From the NCBI GenBank assembly GCA_024235595.1, contig JACKMC010000006.1, positions 124,001 through 188,000 on the forward strand: DNA of 64,000 nucleotides. The letters run 5' to 3'. Position 1 is the stretch's first letter. Each line of letters begins with the position of its first letter. A program made the position numbers and the translations under genes. Source of the stretch: Zoogloeaceae bacterium (GTDB taxonomy: Bacteria > Pseudomonadota > Gammaproteobacteria > Burkholderiales > Rhodocyclaceae). Below are positions 37,308 through 45,491 of the stretch, piece after piece. The notes under the pieces are model-generated. The model did no database searches and was not told where the DNA came from. It saw only the letters and a program-made list of their open reading frames with translations.

Positions 37308-38450
37308 TCATTGTTCTGCGGCGCCGGGATCGAGGTCCGGCGGAACCGGCAGATCGGCAGGGGCTTCGGGCGGAATGCCGCCGTTGGCCATCCAGTGATT
37401 GAGCTGGTAGACGTAGGCCATCACCTCGGCTACCGCGGTATAGAGCGTCGCCGGCACCGTGTGTTCGAGTTCGCAGTGGGCGTACAGCGCGCGTGCCAGC
37501 GGCGGCGCCTCGAGCGTCGGGATGTCGTGCTCGGCGGCAAGCTCGCGGATCTTCAGGGCGATTGCGTTGCGGCCCTTGGCGACCACCACCGGCGCCCCCA
37601 TGCGTGCGGAGTCGTACTTCAGGGCGACCGAGAAGTGGGTCGGGTTGGTGACCACCACGTCGGCCTCGGGAACCTTCGACATCATCCGCCGACGCGCCAT
37701 CTCGCGCTGGGTCTGGCGGATGCGCGCCTTGAGTTGCGGGTCGCCCTCGGTCTCCTTGGCCTCCTGGCGGACCTCTTCCTTGGTCATGCGCAGCCGCTTG
37801 TGGTACTGCCAGAGCTGGAAGGGCACGTCGATGAGTGCCAGCAAGGCGAGGCTGCTGACGATCAGCAAAGCGGAGAACAGCACCGTGCCTGCGAAGTCCG
37901 GCATGCTCGCGCCCAGCGGCTGGGTCATCAGGGCCATCAGGTGATCCTGTTCGTGCCAGATCACCCATGTGCCGATGCCGCCCACCAGCGAGGCCTTGAG
38001 CAAGGCTTTCACCAGCTCCGCCAGGCCGTGCGTCGAGAACATCCGCTCCAAGCCCTTGAGCGGATTCATGCGGGTGAAGTCCGGTCCCAGCGCCTTGGAC
38101 GAGACCACCCAGCCGCCAAGTGCCAGCGGGCCGGCCACGGCGGCAAGCATCAGCAGCACCATGAGAGGCGCGACGGTGAGCAGGCCGTCGGTCGACAGTT
38201 CGCGGAAGGCGGCGGCCATGGCGGTGGAATCGAAGGCCGCGGTACGGGAAATCGACAGGCCCTGACGCATGAGTCCGAACATGCGCTCGGAAAGAAAACT
38301 CCCCATCACCCACATGCCGGCGACGCCACCCATCATCACCAGGAAGGTCGACAGCTCCCGCGACTGTGGAACCTGCCCTTCCTCGCGGGCCTGCTCCAGT
38401 CGTCGTGCTGATGGTGATTCTGTCTTCTCGAGGTCGCTTTCCTCGGCCAT
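37308..38450 (-). CDS. flhB: Flagellar export switch protein FlhB
   Basis: FlhB (380 aa) controls the change from hook to filament substrates. Four membrane helices precede the cytosolic domain. The self-cleavage motif NPTH is at 269-272, cutting between Asn and Pro. The start of the protein (ESDLEKTESPSARRLEQAREEGQVPQS, in parts) is standard. The C-terminal extension after residue 355 is Pro-rich. AAGGAG lies 9 bases before the ATG at 38450. An inverted repeat GGTGCC-N10-GGCACC (38470-38491) sits just upstream. Confidence 0.97.
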   Translation of the reverse strand: MAEESDLEKTESPSARRLEQAREEGQVPQSRELSTFLVMMGGVAGMWVMGSFLSERMFGLMRQGLSISRTAAFDSTAMAAAFRELSTDGLLTVAPLMVLLMLAAVAGPLALGGWVVSSKALGPDFTRMNPLKGLERMFSTHGLAELVKALLKASLVGGIGTWVIWHEQDHLMALMTQPLGASMPDFAGTVLFSALLIVSSLALLALIDVPFQLWQYHKRLRMTKEEVRQEAKETEGDPQLKARIRQTQREMARRRMMSKVPEADVVVTNPTHFSVALKYDSARMGAPVVVAKGRNAIALKIRELAAEHDIPTLEAPPLARALYAHCELEHTVPATLYTAVAEVMAYVYQLNHWMANGGIPPEAPADLPVPPDLDPGAAEQ

Positions 38451-38585
38451 GCGCCCGGACTCCTTGTATGGTGCCGATTATCGTTGGCACCGAGGAAGAC
38501 GAAGGCCGGGAAAGAAGGGGGAATACGAGGTAATTCGGGCGAATGGCGCCGCAATCGGCGAACTGCTGCGCGGCTGCGCGTCCGC

Positions 38586-39716
38586 TCAGTCGCGGCCGCA
38601 GCGCACCCGCACCGGCTCCTGAAGCGCGTGGGCGGCGAGCAGGCGGGCGAGCGCGGTGATTGCGGTATCGGTGAGTTCGTGGCCCTTCGAGAGCACCATC
38701 ATGCCGTTGGTGCAGCGGATATCCTCATCGACCAGCCAGCCGGGCTGCAGGTCGTGGATCCTTACCGAGCGGACTTCGGCGCCGCCCGCCCTGAATTCGG
38801 CCAGCGCCGCGACGATCGGGGGCGGCACGGATGGGGTGCATCCGGCAAGCACCTCACGCGGCGACAGCAATCGTTGTGCGCTGCCCGACGCGCGCTCCAG
38901 GGCCAGCGCCGCGCGCAGCAGGTGGCTGCCAAGCTGGACCTCGACGGAGGCGTCGGGCGGCGCTGGCCGGTACTGGTGACGCACGATCAGGGCCACCGTT
39001 TCCAGACGTGGGATCGCGGCGATAAGTCGATAGGCGATCTCGGGGTGATCGTCAAGCATCTCGTGCTCGCCCGGCGACAGCCTGCGTCGCGCCGCGACTT
39101 CCTGTGCGGTCGCAGGGGGAATGCTGACGCAGCCAATCTGGCTGAGCGCCGCCGCGACCGAATAGATCCAGCTGTTCGGCCAGCGGAGCAGCGGTAGTGC
39201 ATGACGCACGCAGGACTGCACGAAGCTGGCGCGCTGGAAGGCCCAGGGGGCGACCATCGAGAGCACCTCGGAGAGTGTCTTGACAGTGGCGCTCAGGGTG
39301 GTTTCGAGCAGCCGTTTCTCGGCGCCCACGAGCCGGTGCTGGGTGACCGCTTCATGGATGGTTTCGATCAGGACTTCGTTGGGACAGGGTTTGCAGAGGT
39401 AGCGAAAGATGGCCCCCTTGTTGACTGCGGCGATCGACGAGGGCAGGTCGGCCTGGCCGGTGAGCAGGATGCGCACGCTGTCGGGGCTGCGCTCACGCAC
39501 CTGGGCCAGAAAGGTGGCGCCGTCCATGCCCGGCATACGCATGTCGGATACCACCACCTCGAATGGCGCCCCCTCGCCCAATGCCACCAGGCCAGCCTCG
39601 CCGCCGCCAGCAGTGAGCACTTCGAACTCGCCGTAGAGACTGCGTCGCAGCGCCGACAGGATATTGGGCTCGTCGTCGACGCAGAGTACCCGTGGCAGGG
39701 CTTTGTTTTCACTCAT
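38586..39716 (-). CDS. Response regulator with degenerate HD output domain
   Basis: A 376-residue protein: receiver domain at 8-125 with the phospho-acceptor Asp58 (SDMRMPGMDG) and Lys109, then an HD-GYP-like helical domain at about 150-280. The catalytic histidine-aspartate pair of the HD motif reads Ser192-Gln193 (LSQIGCVSIP in place of the usual HDIGK..IP), and the GYP segment reads VRHQYRP. It is therefore probably not an active c-di-GMP phosphodiesterase, and may work through binding. It overlaps the REC-HDOD gene by 8 bases. Confidence 0.82.
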   Translation of the reverse strand: MSENKALPRVLCVDDEPNILSALRRSLYGEFEVLTAGGGEAGLVALGEGAPFEVVVSDMRMPGMDGATFLAQVRERSPDSVRILLTGQADLPSSIAAVNKGAIFRYLCKPCPNEVLIETIHEAVTQHRLVGAEKRLLETTLSATVKTLSEVLSMVAPWAFQRASFVQSCVRHALPLLRWPNSWIYSVAAALSQIGCVSIPPATAQEVAARRRLSPGEHEMLDDHPEIAYRLIAAIPRLETVALIVRHQYRPAPPDASVEVQLGSHLLRAALALERASGSAQRLLSPREVLAGCTPSVPPPIVAALAEFRAGGAEVRSVRIHDLQPGWLVDEDIRCTNGMMVLSKGHELTDTAITALARLLAAHALQEPVRVRCGRD

Positions 39717-40803
39717 GAGCTTTGTTCCTCAGGTCTGATGCCATTTGCAGCCACTCGGGCAGGCGCTCGCGCGCCCCGACCGCTTCGAGGTAGTCCTCGT
39801 CGGGCTCACGGCCGTCGGCAAGAGCCACCGAGACATGCACGATTCCGGCGTCGCCGAGACGGGGACCGGCGAGGGCCGGGGCGCGGTGTTGCGCCACGGC
39901 ATTGACGATATCGATCGGCAGGCCCCACAGCGCCAACAGGTAGGCGCCGACCGCGACATGTTGCGGGGTGAGGCCGTCGGGCAGCATCTTGTTGACATTC
40001 GCGCCGCGCAGCTCGGGGATCGTGAGTCCGATGTTGGCGAGCAGCGCGGCCGTGGCGGCGGGGCTCTTGCTGCCGGCGATCCTGCCCGCGAGACGGCAGG
40101 CCAGCAGGGCGTGCTGCTGGAGTCCATCCACGTAGGGATCCTGCCCGACATTCGCGAAGACCTGCGAGGCAAGGACCAGCAGGCGCACGTTGTCGAGCCC
40201 GAGCCGGGCAATCGCCGAGCCGATATCGTTGATGGCGCCGCCGACTGCGAAGTAGGCGGAGTTGGCAAGCTGCATGATTTTTGCGCCCAGCGCCGGATCG
40301 CTGGCCAGGGTCTCCGACAGCTGACGGGTGCTTGCGTTCGGATCTGTGAGCAGGCGCCGTACTTCGGCGAAGACGCGCGGTGCGGCCGGCAGGCGCGCCA
40401 GCTTGCCGACGTTGTCGATCACCCCGGGCGCATTGAACAGCCTGCGCAGTGCCAGCGCGCCTTCCACGGCCGCCAGCAGGGTGGCGTTGTCGCAGGGCTT
40501 TGCGACGAACTGGTGGGCCACGTCGAGCATGCGCATGGTGGCGTCGAGATCGCAGTGGCCCGAGAGGATGATGCGCATGGTCGCCGGCCAGCGACGGCGA
40601 ACCTCGGCCAGCAGCTCGGCTCCGTCCATGAAGGGCATGCGCATGTCGGATACCACCACGTCGGCCGCGCAGGCGTCCAGCGCCAGCAGGGCCGCTTCGC
40701 CGCTGGTGGCGAAGCGGCAGTTCCAGTCGTGATCCTGCATCATCAGGGCACGTTCGATGCCGGCGAGAACCCTTTCTTCGTCGTCGACGAACATCACCTG
40801 CAT
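39709..40803 (-). CDS. REC-HDOD response regulator
   Basis: A 364-residue protein: receiver domain at 1-120 (Asp53 in VSDMRMPFMDG, AKPCD near 105) followed by an HDOD domain (about 130-330; LASDPALGAKIMQLANSAYF and IGSAIARLGLDNVRLLVLA are typical, given in parts). HDOD is a non-catalytic relative of HD phosphohydrolases, often found with chemotaxis and c-di-GMP signalling. The ATG at 40803 overlaps the kinase stop by 10 bases, so the kinase upstream is its natural partner. Confidence 0.88.
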   Translation of the reverse strand: MQVMFVDDEERVLAGIERALMMQDHDWNCRFATSGEAALLALDACAADVVVSDMRMPFMDGAELLAEVRRRWPATMRIILSGHCDLDATMRMLDVAHQFVAKPCDNATLLAAVEGALALRRLFNAPGVIDNVGKLARLPAAPRVFAEVRRLLTDPNASTRQLSETLASDPALGAKIMQLANSAYFAVGGAINDIGSAIARLGLDNVRLLVLASQVFANVGQDPYVDGLQQHALLACRLAGRIAGSKSPAATAALLANIGLTIPELRGANVNKMLPDGLTPQHVAVGAYLLALWGLPIDIVNAVAQHRAPALAGPRLGDAGIVHVSVALADGREPDEDYLEAVGARERLPEWLQMASDLRNKAHE

Positions 40804-41816
40804 GGCTTGCAGTCCTCGGCATCGCAGTGCAGTGGCAGGCGCAGCACGAAGGTGGTGCCCTTGCCGGGCTCCGACTCGCAGCGTATTTCGCCCTGGTGCT
40901 TGTCCACGACGGTGGAATAGACGATCGCCAGCCCCTGGCCGGTGCCCTTGCCGACGGGTTTGGTGGTGAAGAACGGGTCGAAGATGCGGCTCTGCAGGCC
41001 GGCGGGGATGCCGCAGCCGTCGTCGCGGACACGGATCTCGGCCCAGTCCCCCACAAGTTTGGCGCTCACCACGATGCGTCCCTGCTCGCGGCGCCCCTTC
41101 TCCAGCGTCTCGCCGATCGCGTGGGCAGCGTTGACGATGAGGTTGAGCAGCGACTGGGCGATCAGGTCGCGCAGGCACGGCACCGGCGGAAGCGCGTCGT
41201 CGAAGGCGGTGTCGACGGTGGCAACGTATTTCCATTCGTTGCGCGCAACGGTGACCGTGGTGTTGATGAGTTCGCGCAGCTCGACCGGCTCCTTCTCGCC
41301 GAGCGAGGGGTGGGAGAACTCCTTCATCGCCGAGACGATCTTGGCGATGCGGCCAAGCCCTTCGAGCGACTGGTCGAGGGCCTCGGGCAATTGCTCGCGC
41401 AGATAGTCGAGCTTGGTGCGCTTGAGCGCGGCGTCCGCCGCAGCGACCAGCTCGGTTTGCCGGCCCCCGCTGCGGGCGGCCTCGAGCAAGGGCATGAGGC
41501 GATCCACCAGCGTCAGCAGTAGCGTGCTGGCATGACGCACGAAGCCCACATTGTCGGTGACGTACTGTGCCGGCGTGTTGATCTCGTGGGCGATACCTGC
41601 CGCGAGTTGGCCGATGGACTCCAACTTCTGCGCCTGCACGAGCTGACCCTGGGTGGCGTGAAGCGCCTCGAGCGCCTTGCTGAGCCGCTCGCGTTCGGCT
41701 TCGAGCTCCTGCGTCTTGCGGTCGACCACCTGCTCGAGGCTGAGCTGGAGCTCGAGCTCGGTGGAGGCCTCGCCGGATCCCGCGTGCGGGTCGGGGATCC
41801 GTTGCGGATCATTCAT
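40794..41816 (-). CDS. Soluble sensor histidine kinase
   Basis: A 340-residue kinase without membrane helices. An N-terminal coiled coil (about 20-65) leads into the dimerisation helix with the phospho-acceptor His77 (AAGIAHEINTP), followed by the ATPase domain with its N box (LLNLIVNAAHAIGE), DDGCGIP and FTTKPVGKGTGQGL. The AHEINTP form is typical of HWE-unrelated, cytosolic kinases that take input from partners. GGAG lies 7 bases before ATG 41816. The two receiver proteins follow with overlaps. Confidence 0.9.
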   Translation of the reverse strand: MNDPQRIPDPHAGSGEASTELELQLSLEQVVDRKTQELEAERERLSKALEALHATQGQLVQAQKLESIGQLAAGIAHEINTPAQYVTDNVGFVRHASTLLLTLVDRLMPLLEAARSGGRQTELVAAADAALKRTKLDYLREQLPEALDQSLEGLGRIAKIVSAMKEFSHPSLGEKEPVELRELINTTVTVARNEWKYVATVDTAFDDALPPVPCLRDLIAQSLLNLIVNAAHAIGETLEKGRREQGRIVVSAKLVGDWAEIRVRDDGCGIPAGLQSRIFDPFFTTKPVGKGTGQGLAIVYSTVVDKHQGEIRCESEPGKGTTFVLRLPLHCDAEDCKPCR

Positions 41817-42084
41817 TGGCTTCTCCGGGTGGCAAGGTGGCGAGGGTCTGCTTCGCGGCAATGCCATTGTATTGCTGGGGATGGCGTGAACAGCCGAATT
41901 TGCGGCGCTCGTCGATCAAATCTCCGATCTCGCGCCCGATGGCAAGGCGGACGGGTTCGAGGCGTCGCAGCGCGCAATCGAAGACGACGATCGCCGCCGG
42001 CGTGCCGAGCTCACGGCGCGGCTCGTAGATGGCGATCGAGGGCTTGAAGGCTTGGCTGCGTCCGTGCCTGACGCGGGTGTTCAT
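41809..42084 (-). CDS. Small protein before the kinase, unknown
   Basis: A 91-residue reading frame that ends 8 bases inside the kinase gene, the same overlap size as between the next two genes of the operon. Its codons end in G or C about as often as those of real genes here, which supports coding. No ribosome binding site is obvious at the ATG (42084), and no family was recognised. It may be the first gene of the signalling operon. Confidence 0.5.
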   Translation of the reverse strand: MNTRVRHGRSQAFKPSIAIYEPRRELGTPAAIVVFDCALRRLEPVRLAIGREIGDLIDERRKFGCSRHPQQYNGIAAKQTLATLPPGEANE

Positions 42085-42355
42085 CGGCGGTGCTGTCCGG
42101 AGTGTGGCTGGTACCCGAGGGTATCGGCACGCTGCGCGTGCGGCTTTAGCCGGGTGTTGCGAGGTTGGGGCAGGAGCATCGCCGGCAGCGCCGAAAAGTC
42201 AGAATTCGTTACTGAAAGATTTGGAATTGGCGGCGATCTGCTGGCTATTGCAAGAAACTGTCAGGCAGGCGCGGATCTGAATCAAATTTACATTTGGGCA
42301 AAAACAATCTGCTTACCATGGGCCCGCAGTGTTCAATAACTCAAAGGGAATCCTC
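42085..42355. other. Divergent intergenic region, AT-richer than surroundings
   Basis: This 271-bp gap lies between the minus-strand signalling operon and the plus-strand repeat protein. From about 42190 it is clearly richer in A and T than the rest of the window, as in promoter regions. TTTACA at 42287-42292 could be a -35 element for the repeat protein, but the -10 at 17 bases (TGCTTA) is poor. AAGGGA before 42356 is the ribosome binding site. No gene is seen in it. Confidence 0.4.
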
Positions 42356-43459
42356 ATGAAGCTCGTATCTACCGCAATCGCTGTTGCACTCGGAGGCGCA
42401 TCTGGTCTGGCGAATGCGCAGCAGGTCGAACTCCCGCCGAACCCTACGGCGGGCGAGTGCTATGCGCGGGTGTTCATCCCGCCAACGAGCGAGGTCAGCA
42501 GCCAGCAGGTCGTGCTCAAAGCCGCCACCAAGCGCGTAGAGATCATCCCGGCCCGCTACGAGACCGTTACCCAGACCGTTCTCGCCAAGGAGGAAAGCAC
42601 GCGTCTGCAGGTTCTGCCGGCAACCTACGAGACGGTTACCGAGGAGGTGATGGTCAAACCCGAGACGACGCGCCTGCAGGTGATTCCGGCGACCTACAAG
42701 ACGGTCACCGAAGAGGTCCTGGTCAAGCCCGCAAGCAAGCGCCTGGAGGTCATCCCGGCAAGCTACGAGAACGTCACCGAGCAGGTCATGATCCGCGAGG
42801 CCAGCACCCAGTGGAAGCGCGGCCGTGCATGGCTTGGCAAGGCGCGCCAGGTCAAGGCAGTCGCGGGCGGCAGGGTCGATGATGATGTGATGTGCCTGGT
42901 GGAAGTGCCGGCCGAGTACCGCACCGTCACCACCCGCGTCGAGAAAACGCCCGCCAGCACCCGCGAGATCGAGATCCCCGCCGAGTACAGGACGGTCACG
43001 CGCCAGGTGGTCGATACTCCGGCCTCCACCCGCGAGGTGAAGATCCCGGCGGTCTACAAGACCATTACCAAGACCGTGCTGGTCGACCCGGCCACCACCC
43101 GCGAGGTCAAGGTGCCGGCCGAATACAAGACGGTCAAGGTCACCAAGATGGTCGAGCCGCCCAAGGAGCGCGAGATCGCCATCCCGGCCGAGTACGGCAC
43201 CGTGACCAAGACCAGGCTGGTCTCGGACGGTCGCTATGAGTGGCGCACCATCCTGTGCGAAACGAACGCGACGCCGGGCAAGATCAAGGAGATCCAGCGC
43301 GCGCTCGATAGCGCCGGCTTCAGCCCGGGCCCGATCGACGGCGTGATCCGCGACCAGACCATGCGTGCGGTCAATGCCTACCAGGGGGCGAAGGGGCTGC
43401 CGGTCGATCCCTACCTGAACGTCGAGACCGTCAAGGCGCTGGGCGTGAGCCCCATCTGA
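42356..43459 (+). CDS. Secreted 23-residue-repeat protein with peptidoglycan-binding domain
   Basis: A 367-residue protein with a signal peptide (1-21, ANA/QQ). Residues 60-290 hold nine repeats of the form IPAxYxTVTxxVxxxPATTRExx. Their tyrosines fall at 68, 91, 114, 137, then 188, 211, 234, 257 and 280, an exact 23-residue period broken once by a Trp/Gly/Arg-rich insert (about 150-180). The end (305-365, EIQRALDSAGFSPGPIDGVI) is a PG_binding_1 domain. It probably sits in the periplasm or on the wall; the repeat function is unknown. AGGGA precedes the ATG. Confidence 0.85.
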   Translation: MKLVSTAIAVALGGASGLANAQQVELPPNPTAGECYARVFIPPTSEVSSQQVVLKAATKRVEIIPARYETVTQTVLAKEESTRLQVLPATYETVTEEVMVKPETTRLQVIPATYKTVTEEVLVKPASKRLEVIPASYENVTEQVMIREASTQWKRGRAWLGKARQVKAVAGGRVDDDVMCLVEVPAEYRTVTTRVEKTPASTREIEIPAEYRTVTRQVVDTPASTREVKIPAVYKTITKTVLVDPATTREVKVPAEYKTVKVTKMVEPPKEREIAIPAEYGTVTKTRLVSDGRYEWRTILCETNATPGKIKEIQRALDSAGFSPGPIDGVIRDQTMRAVNAYQGAKGLPVDPYLNVETVKALGVSPI

Positions 43460-43500
43460 GCCGGCTCGCCGCCGGGCCATCTGCCCGGCGCGTCGAAGAC

Positions 43501-43532
43501 ATGGAAAACCCGGCTCCGGCCGGGTTTTCCAT
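43501..43532. terminator. Bidirectional terminator between repeat protein and glnS
   Basis: ATGGAAAACCCGG (43501-43513) pairs perfectly with CCGGGTTTTCCAT (43520-43532) across a 6-base loop. The AAAA/TTTT block in the stem gives a T-run in both directions, so it can serve both converging genes. Confidence 0.85.
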
Positions 43533-43552
43533 GTTCGGCCCTGGGCAAGCGT

Positions 43553-45289
43553 CTATTTGCCGCTCCTGGCCCACGAATCCTTGAGCGTCACGGTACGGTT
43601 GAACACCGGCTTGCCGGGCTGCGAGTCGATCCGGTCGGCGACGAAATAGCCATGACGCTCGAACTGGAAGCGCGACTCCGGCGCGACCTCGCCGAGTGAA
43701 GGCTCGAGCCAGGCACGGATCAGCTTCACCGAGTCGGGATTGAGGTCGTCGAGGAAGTCGCGTTCGAGCTGCGGCGCATCCCCCTCGCGGCGCGAGCCCG
43801 GAGCTGGGTGTGCGAAGAGGCGGTCGTACATGCGCACTTCGGCCTCGACGCCTTCGGCCACGCTGACCCAGTGCAGGTTGCCCTTGACCTTGTAGTTGTC
43901 GGCGCCCGGGGTGCCCGACTTCGAATCCGGCATGTATTCGCAATGCACTGCCACCACATTGCCTGCCTCATCCTTGTCGCAGCCGGTGCACTTGACCACA
44001 TAGCCGTAGCGCAGGCGCACCATGTTGCCCGGGAAGAGCCGCCGGAAGCCCTTCACCGGCTCTTCCATGAAGTCTTCGCGCTCGATCCACAACTCGCGTC
44101 CGAAGGGCATCGAGCGCTGGCCGAGCTCGGGCTTGAGCGGATGGTTCGGGGCGAAGCACGCCTCGTGCTCGCCGGCGGGGTAGTTGTCGATCACCAGCTT
44201 GAGCGGGTCGAGCACGGCTACCCGGCGCTCGGCCGCATCGTTGAGCACCTCGCGCATGCACTCCTCGAGCACGCTGTATTCGATCAGCGAGTCCGCCTTG
44301 GAGACGCCGATGCGCTCGGCGAACAGCCGGAAACCCTCGGGCGGATAGCCGCGGCGGCGTCCGCCGGCGAGGGTCGGCAGGCGCGGGTCGTCCCAGCCGT
44401 CGACGTGGCCTTCTTCCACCAACTGGATCAGCTTGCGCTTGGAGAGCACCACGTAGGTGAGGTTGAGTCGGGAGAACTCGATCTGCTTGGGCGCCGGACG
44501 CGGGATCAGCCCGCCCTCGCAGAGTTGCTCCAGCAGCCAGTCGTAGAAGGGGCGCTGGTCCTCGAACTCGAGCGTGCACACCGAGTGGGTGATGTTCTCC
44601 AGCGCGTCCTCGATCGGATGCGCGAAGGTGTACATCGGGTACACGCACCAGGCGTCGCCGGTGCGATGGTGGTGGGCGTGGCGGATGCGGTAGATCGCCG
44701 GGTCGCGCATGTTGAGGTTGGGCGAGGCCATGTCCACCCTGGCGCGCAGGACGTGGCTGCCATCGGCGAACTCGCCGGCCTTCATGCGCGCGAACAGGTC
44801 GAGGTTCTCGGCCACGCTGCGATCGCGATAGGGGCTTTCCCTGCCCGCCTCGGTGAGGGTGCCGCGATAGGCCCGCATCTCGTCGGCGGAGAGCGAGTCG
44901 ACATAGGCCTTGCGGTTGCGGATCAGGTACTCGGCGAAGGCGTACATGCGGTCGAAATAGTCGGAGGCGAAGAACAGGTTCGACCCCCAGTCGAAACCCA
45001 GCCAGTGCACCGCATCGATGATGGCATCGACATACTCCTGCTCTTCCTTGGTCGGATTGGTGTCGTCGAAGCGCAGATGGCAGGCGCCCTCGTAGTCGTG
45101 GGCCAGGCCGAAGTTCAGGCAGATCGACTTGGCGTGGCCGAAGTGCAGGTAGCCATTGGGTTCGGGCGGAAAGCGGGTGCGGATCCTGGCGCTGTCGCCG
45201 CGTGGCGCGAAGGCACCACTGGCCAGATCGTTCTCGATGATGCTGCGCAGAAAGTTGGACGGCGCCTTGACGTCTTTGTTGTCGCTCAC
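43553..45289 (-). CDS. glnS: Glutaminyl-tRNA synthetase
   Basis: GlnRS (578 aa), class I. The HIGH-type motif is PEPNGYLHFGHAKSI near residue 42 and the KMSKS-type motif is VVLSKRKL near 278; FDDTNP and the C-terminal beta-barrels that read the anticodon are present. Start: GTG 45289 (VSDNKDVKAPSNFL) with GGAAC upstream was preferred over a TTG at 45334. Length is close to the E. coli enzyme (about 554). Single gene with a terminator. Confidence 0.95.
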   Translation of the reverse strand: MSDNKDVKAPSNFLRSIIENDLASGAFAPRGDSARIRTRFPPEPNGYLHFGHAKSICLNFGLAHDYEGACHLRFDDTNPTKEEQEYVDAIIDAVHWLGFDWGSNLFFASDYFDRMYAFAEYLIRNRKAYVDSLSADEMRAYRGTLTEAGRESPYRDRSVAENLDLFARMKAGEFADGSHVLRARVDMASPNLNMRDPAIYRIRHAHHHRTGDAWCVYPMYTFAHPIEDALENITHSVCTLEFEDQRPFYDWLLEQLCEGGLIPRPAPKQIEFSRLNLTYVVLSKRKLIQLVEEGHVDGWDDPRLPTLAGGRRRGYPPEGFRLFAERIGVSKADSLIEYSVLEECMREVLNDAAERRVAVLDPLKLVIDNYPAGEHEACFAPNHPLKPELGQRSMPFGRELWIEREDFMEEPVKGFRRLFPGNMVRLRYGYVVKCTGCDKDEAGNVVAVHCEYMPDSKSGTPGADNYKVKGNLHWVSVAEGVEAEVRMYDRLFAHPAPGSRREGDAPQLERDFLDDLNPDSVKLIRAWLEPSLGEVAPESRFQFERHGYFVADRIDSQPGKPVFNRTVTLKDSWARSGK

Positions 45290-45491
45290 GGGTGGGTTCC
45301 AGAATTGCCGATAGGTGCCCCGGTCGGGGTGCAAGGCCGGATTCTACCCGCTGGCCGCGCCGCGTGGCGCCATGACATGCATGAGGCCTGCGGCTCAAGT
45401 TCGTCGCCGCGTTGCCGTTGCATGTGTCCGAGCGTTTACAAAAAGATCCGCGCGCCGCCTCGTGCCGCGCGTGTGGGGGGCGGGGGAAACC

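Noticed and set aside
34595..37402. Plus-strand open frame of about 935 codons opposite flhA
   Set aside because: flhA and flhB are unambiguous on the other strand; the frame is an antisense shadow.
38473..38480. GCCGATTA resembling a sigma-28 -10 element near flhB
   Set aside because: It reads on the plus strand, away from flhB, and no matching -35 element was found. It overlaps an inverted repeat that explains it better.
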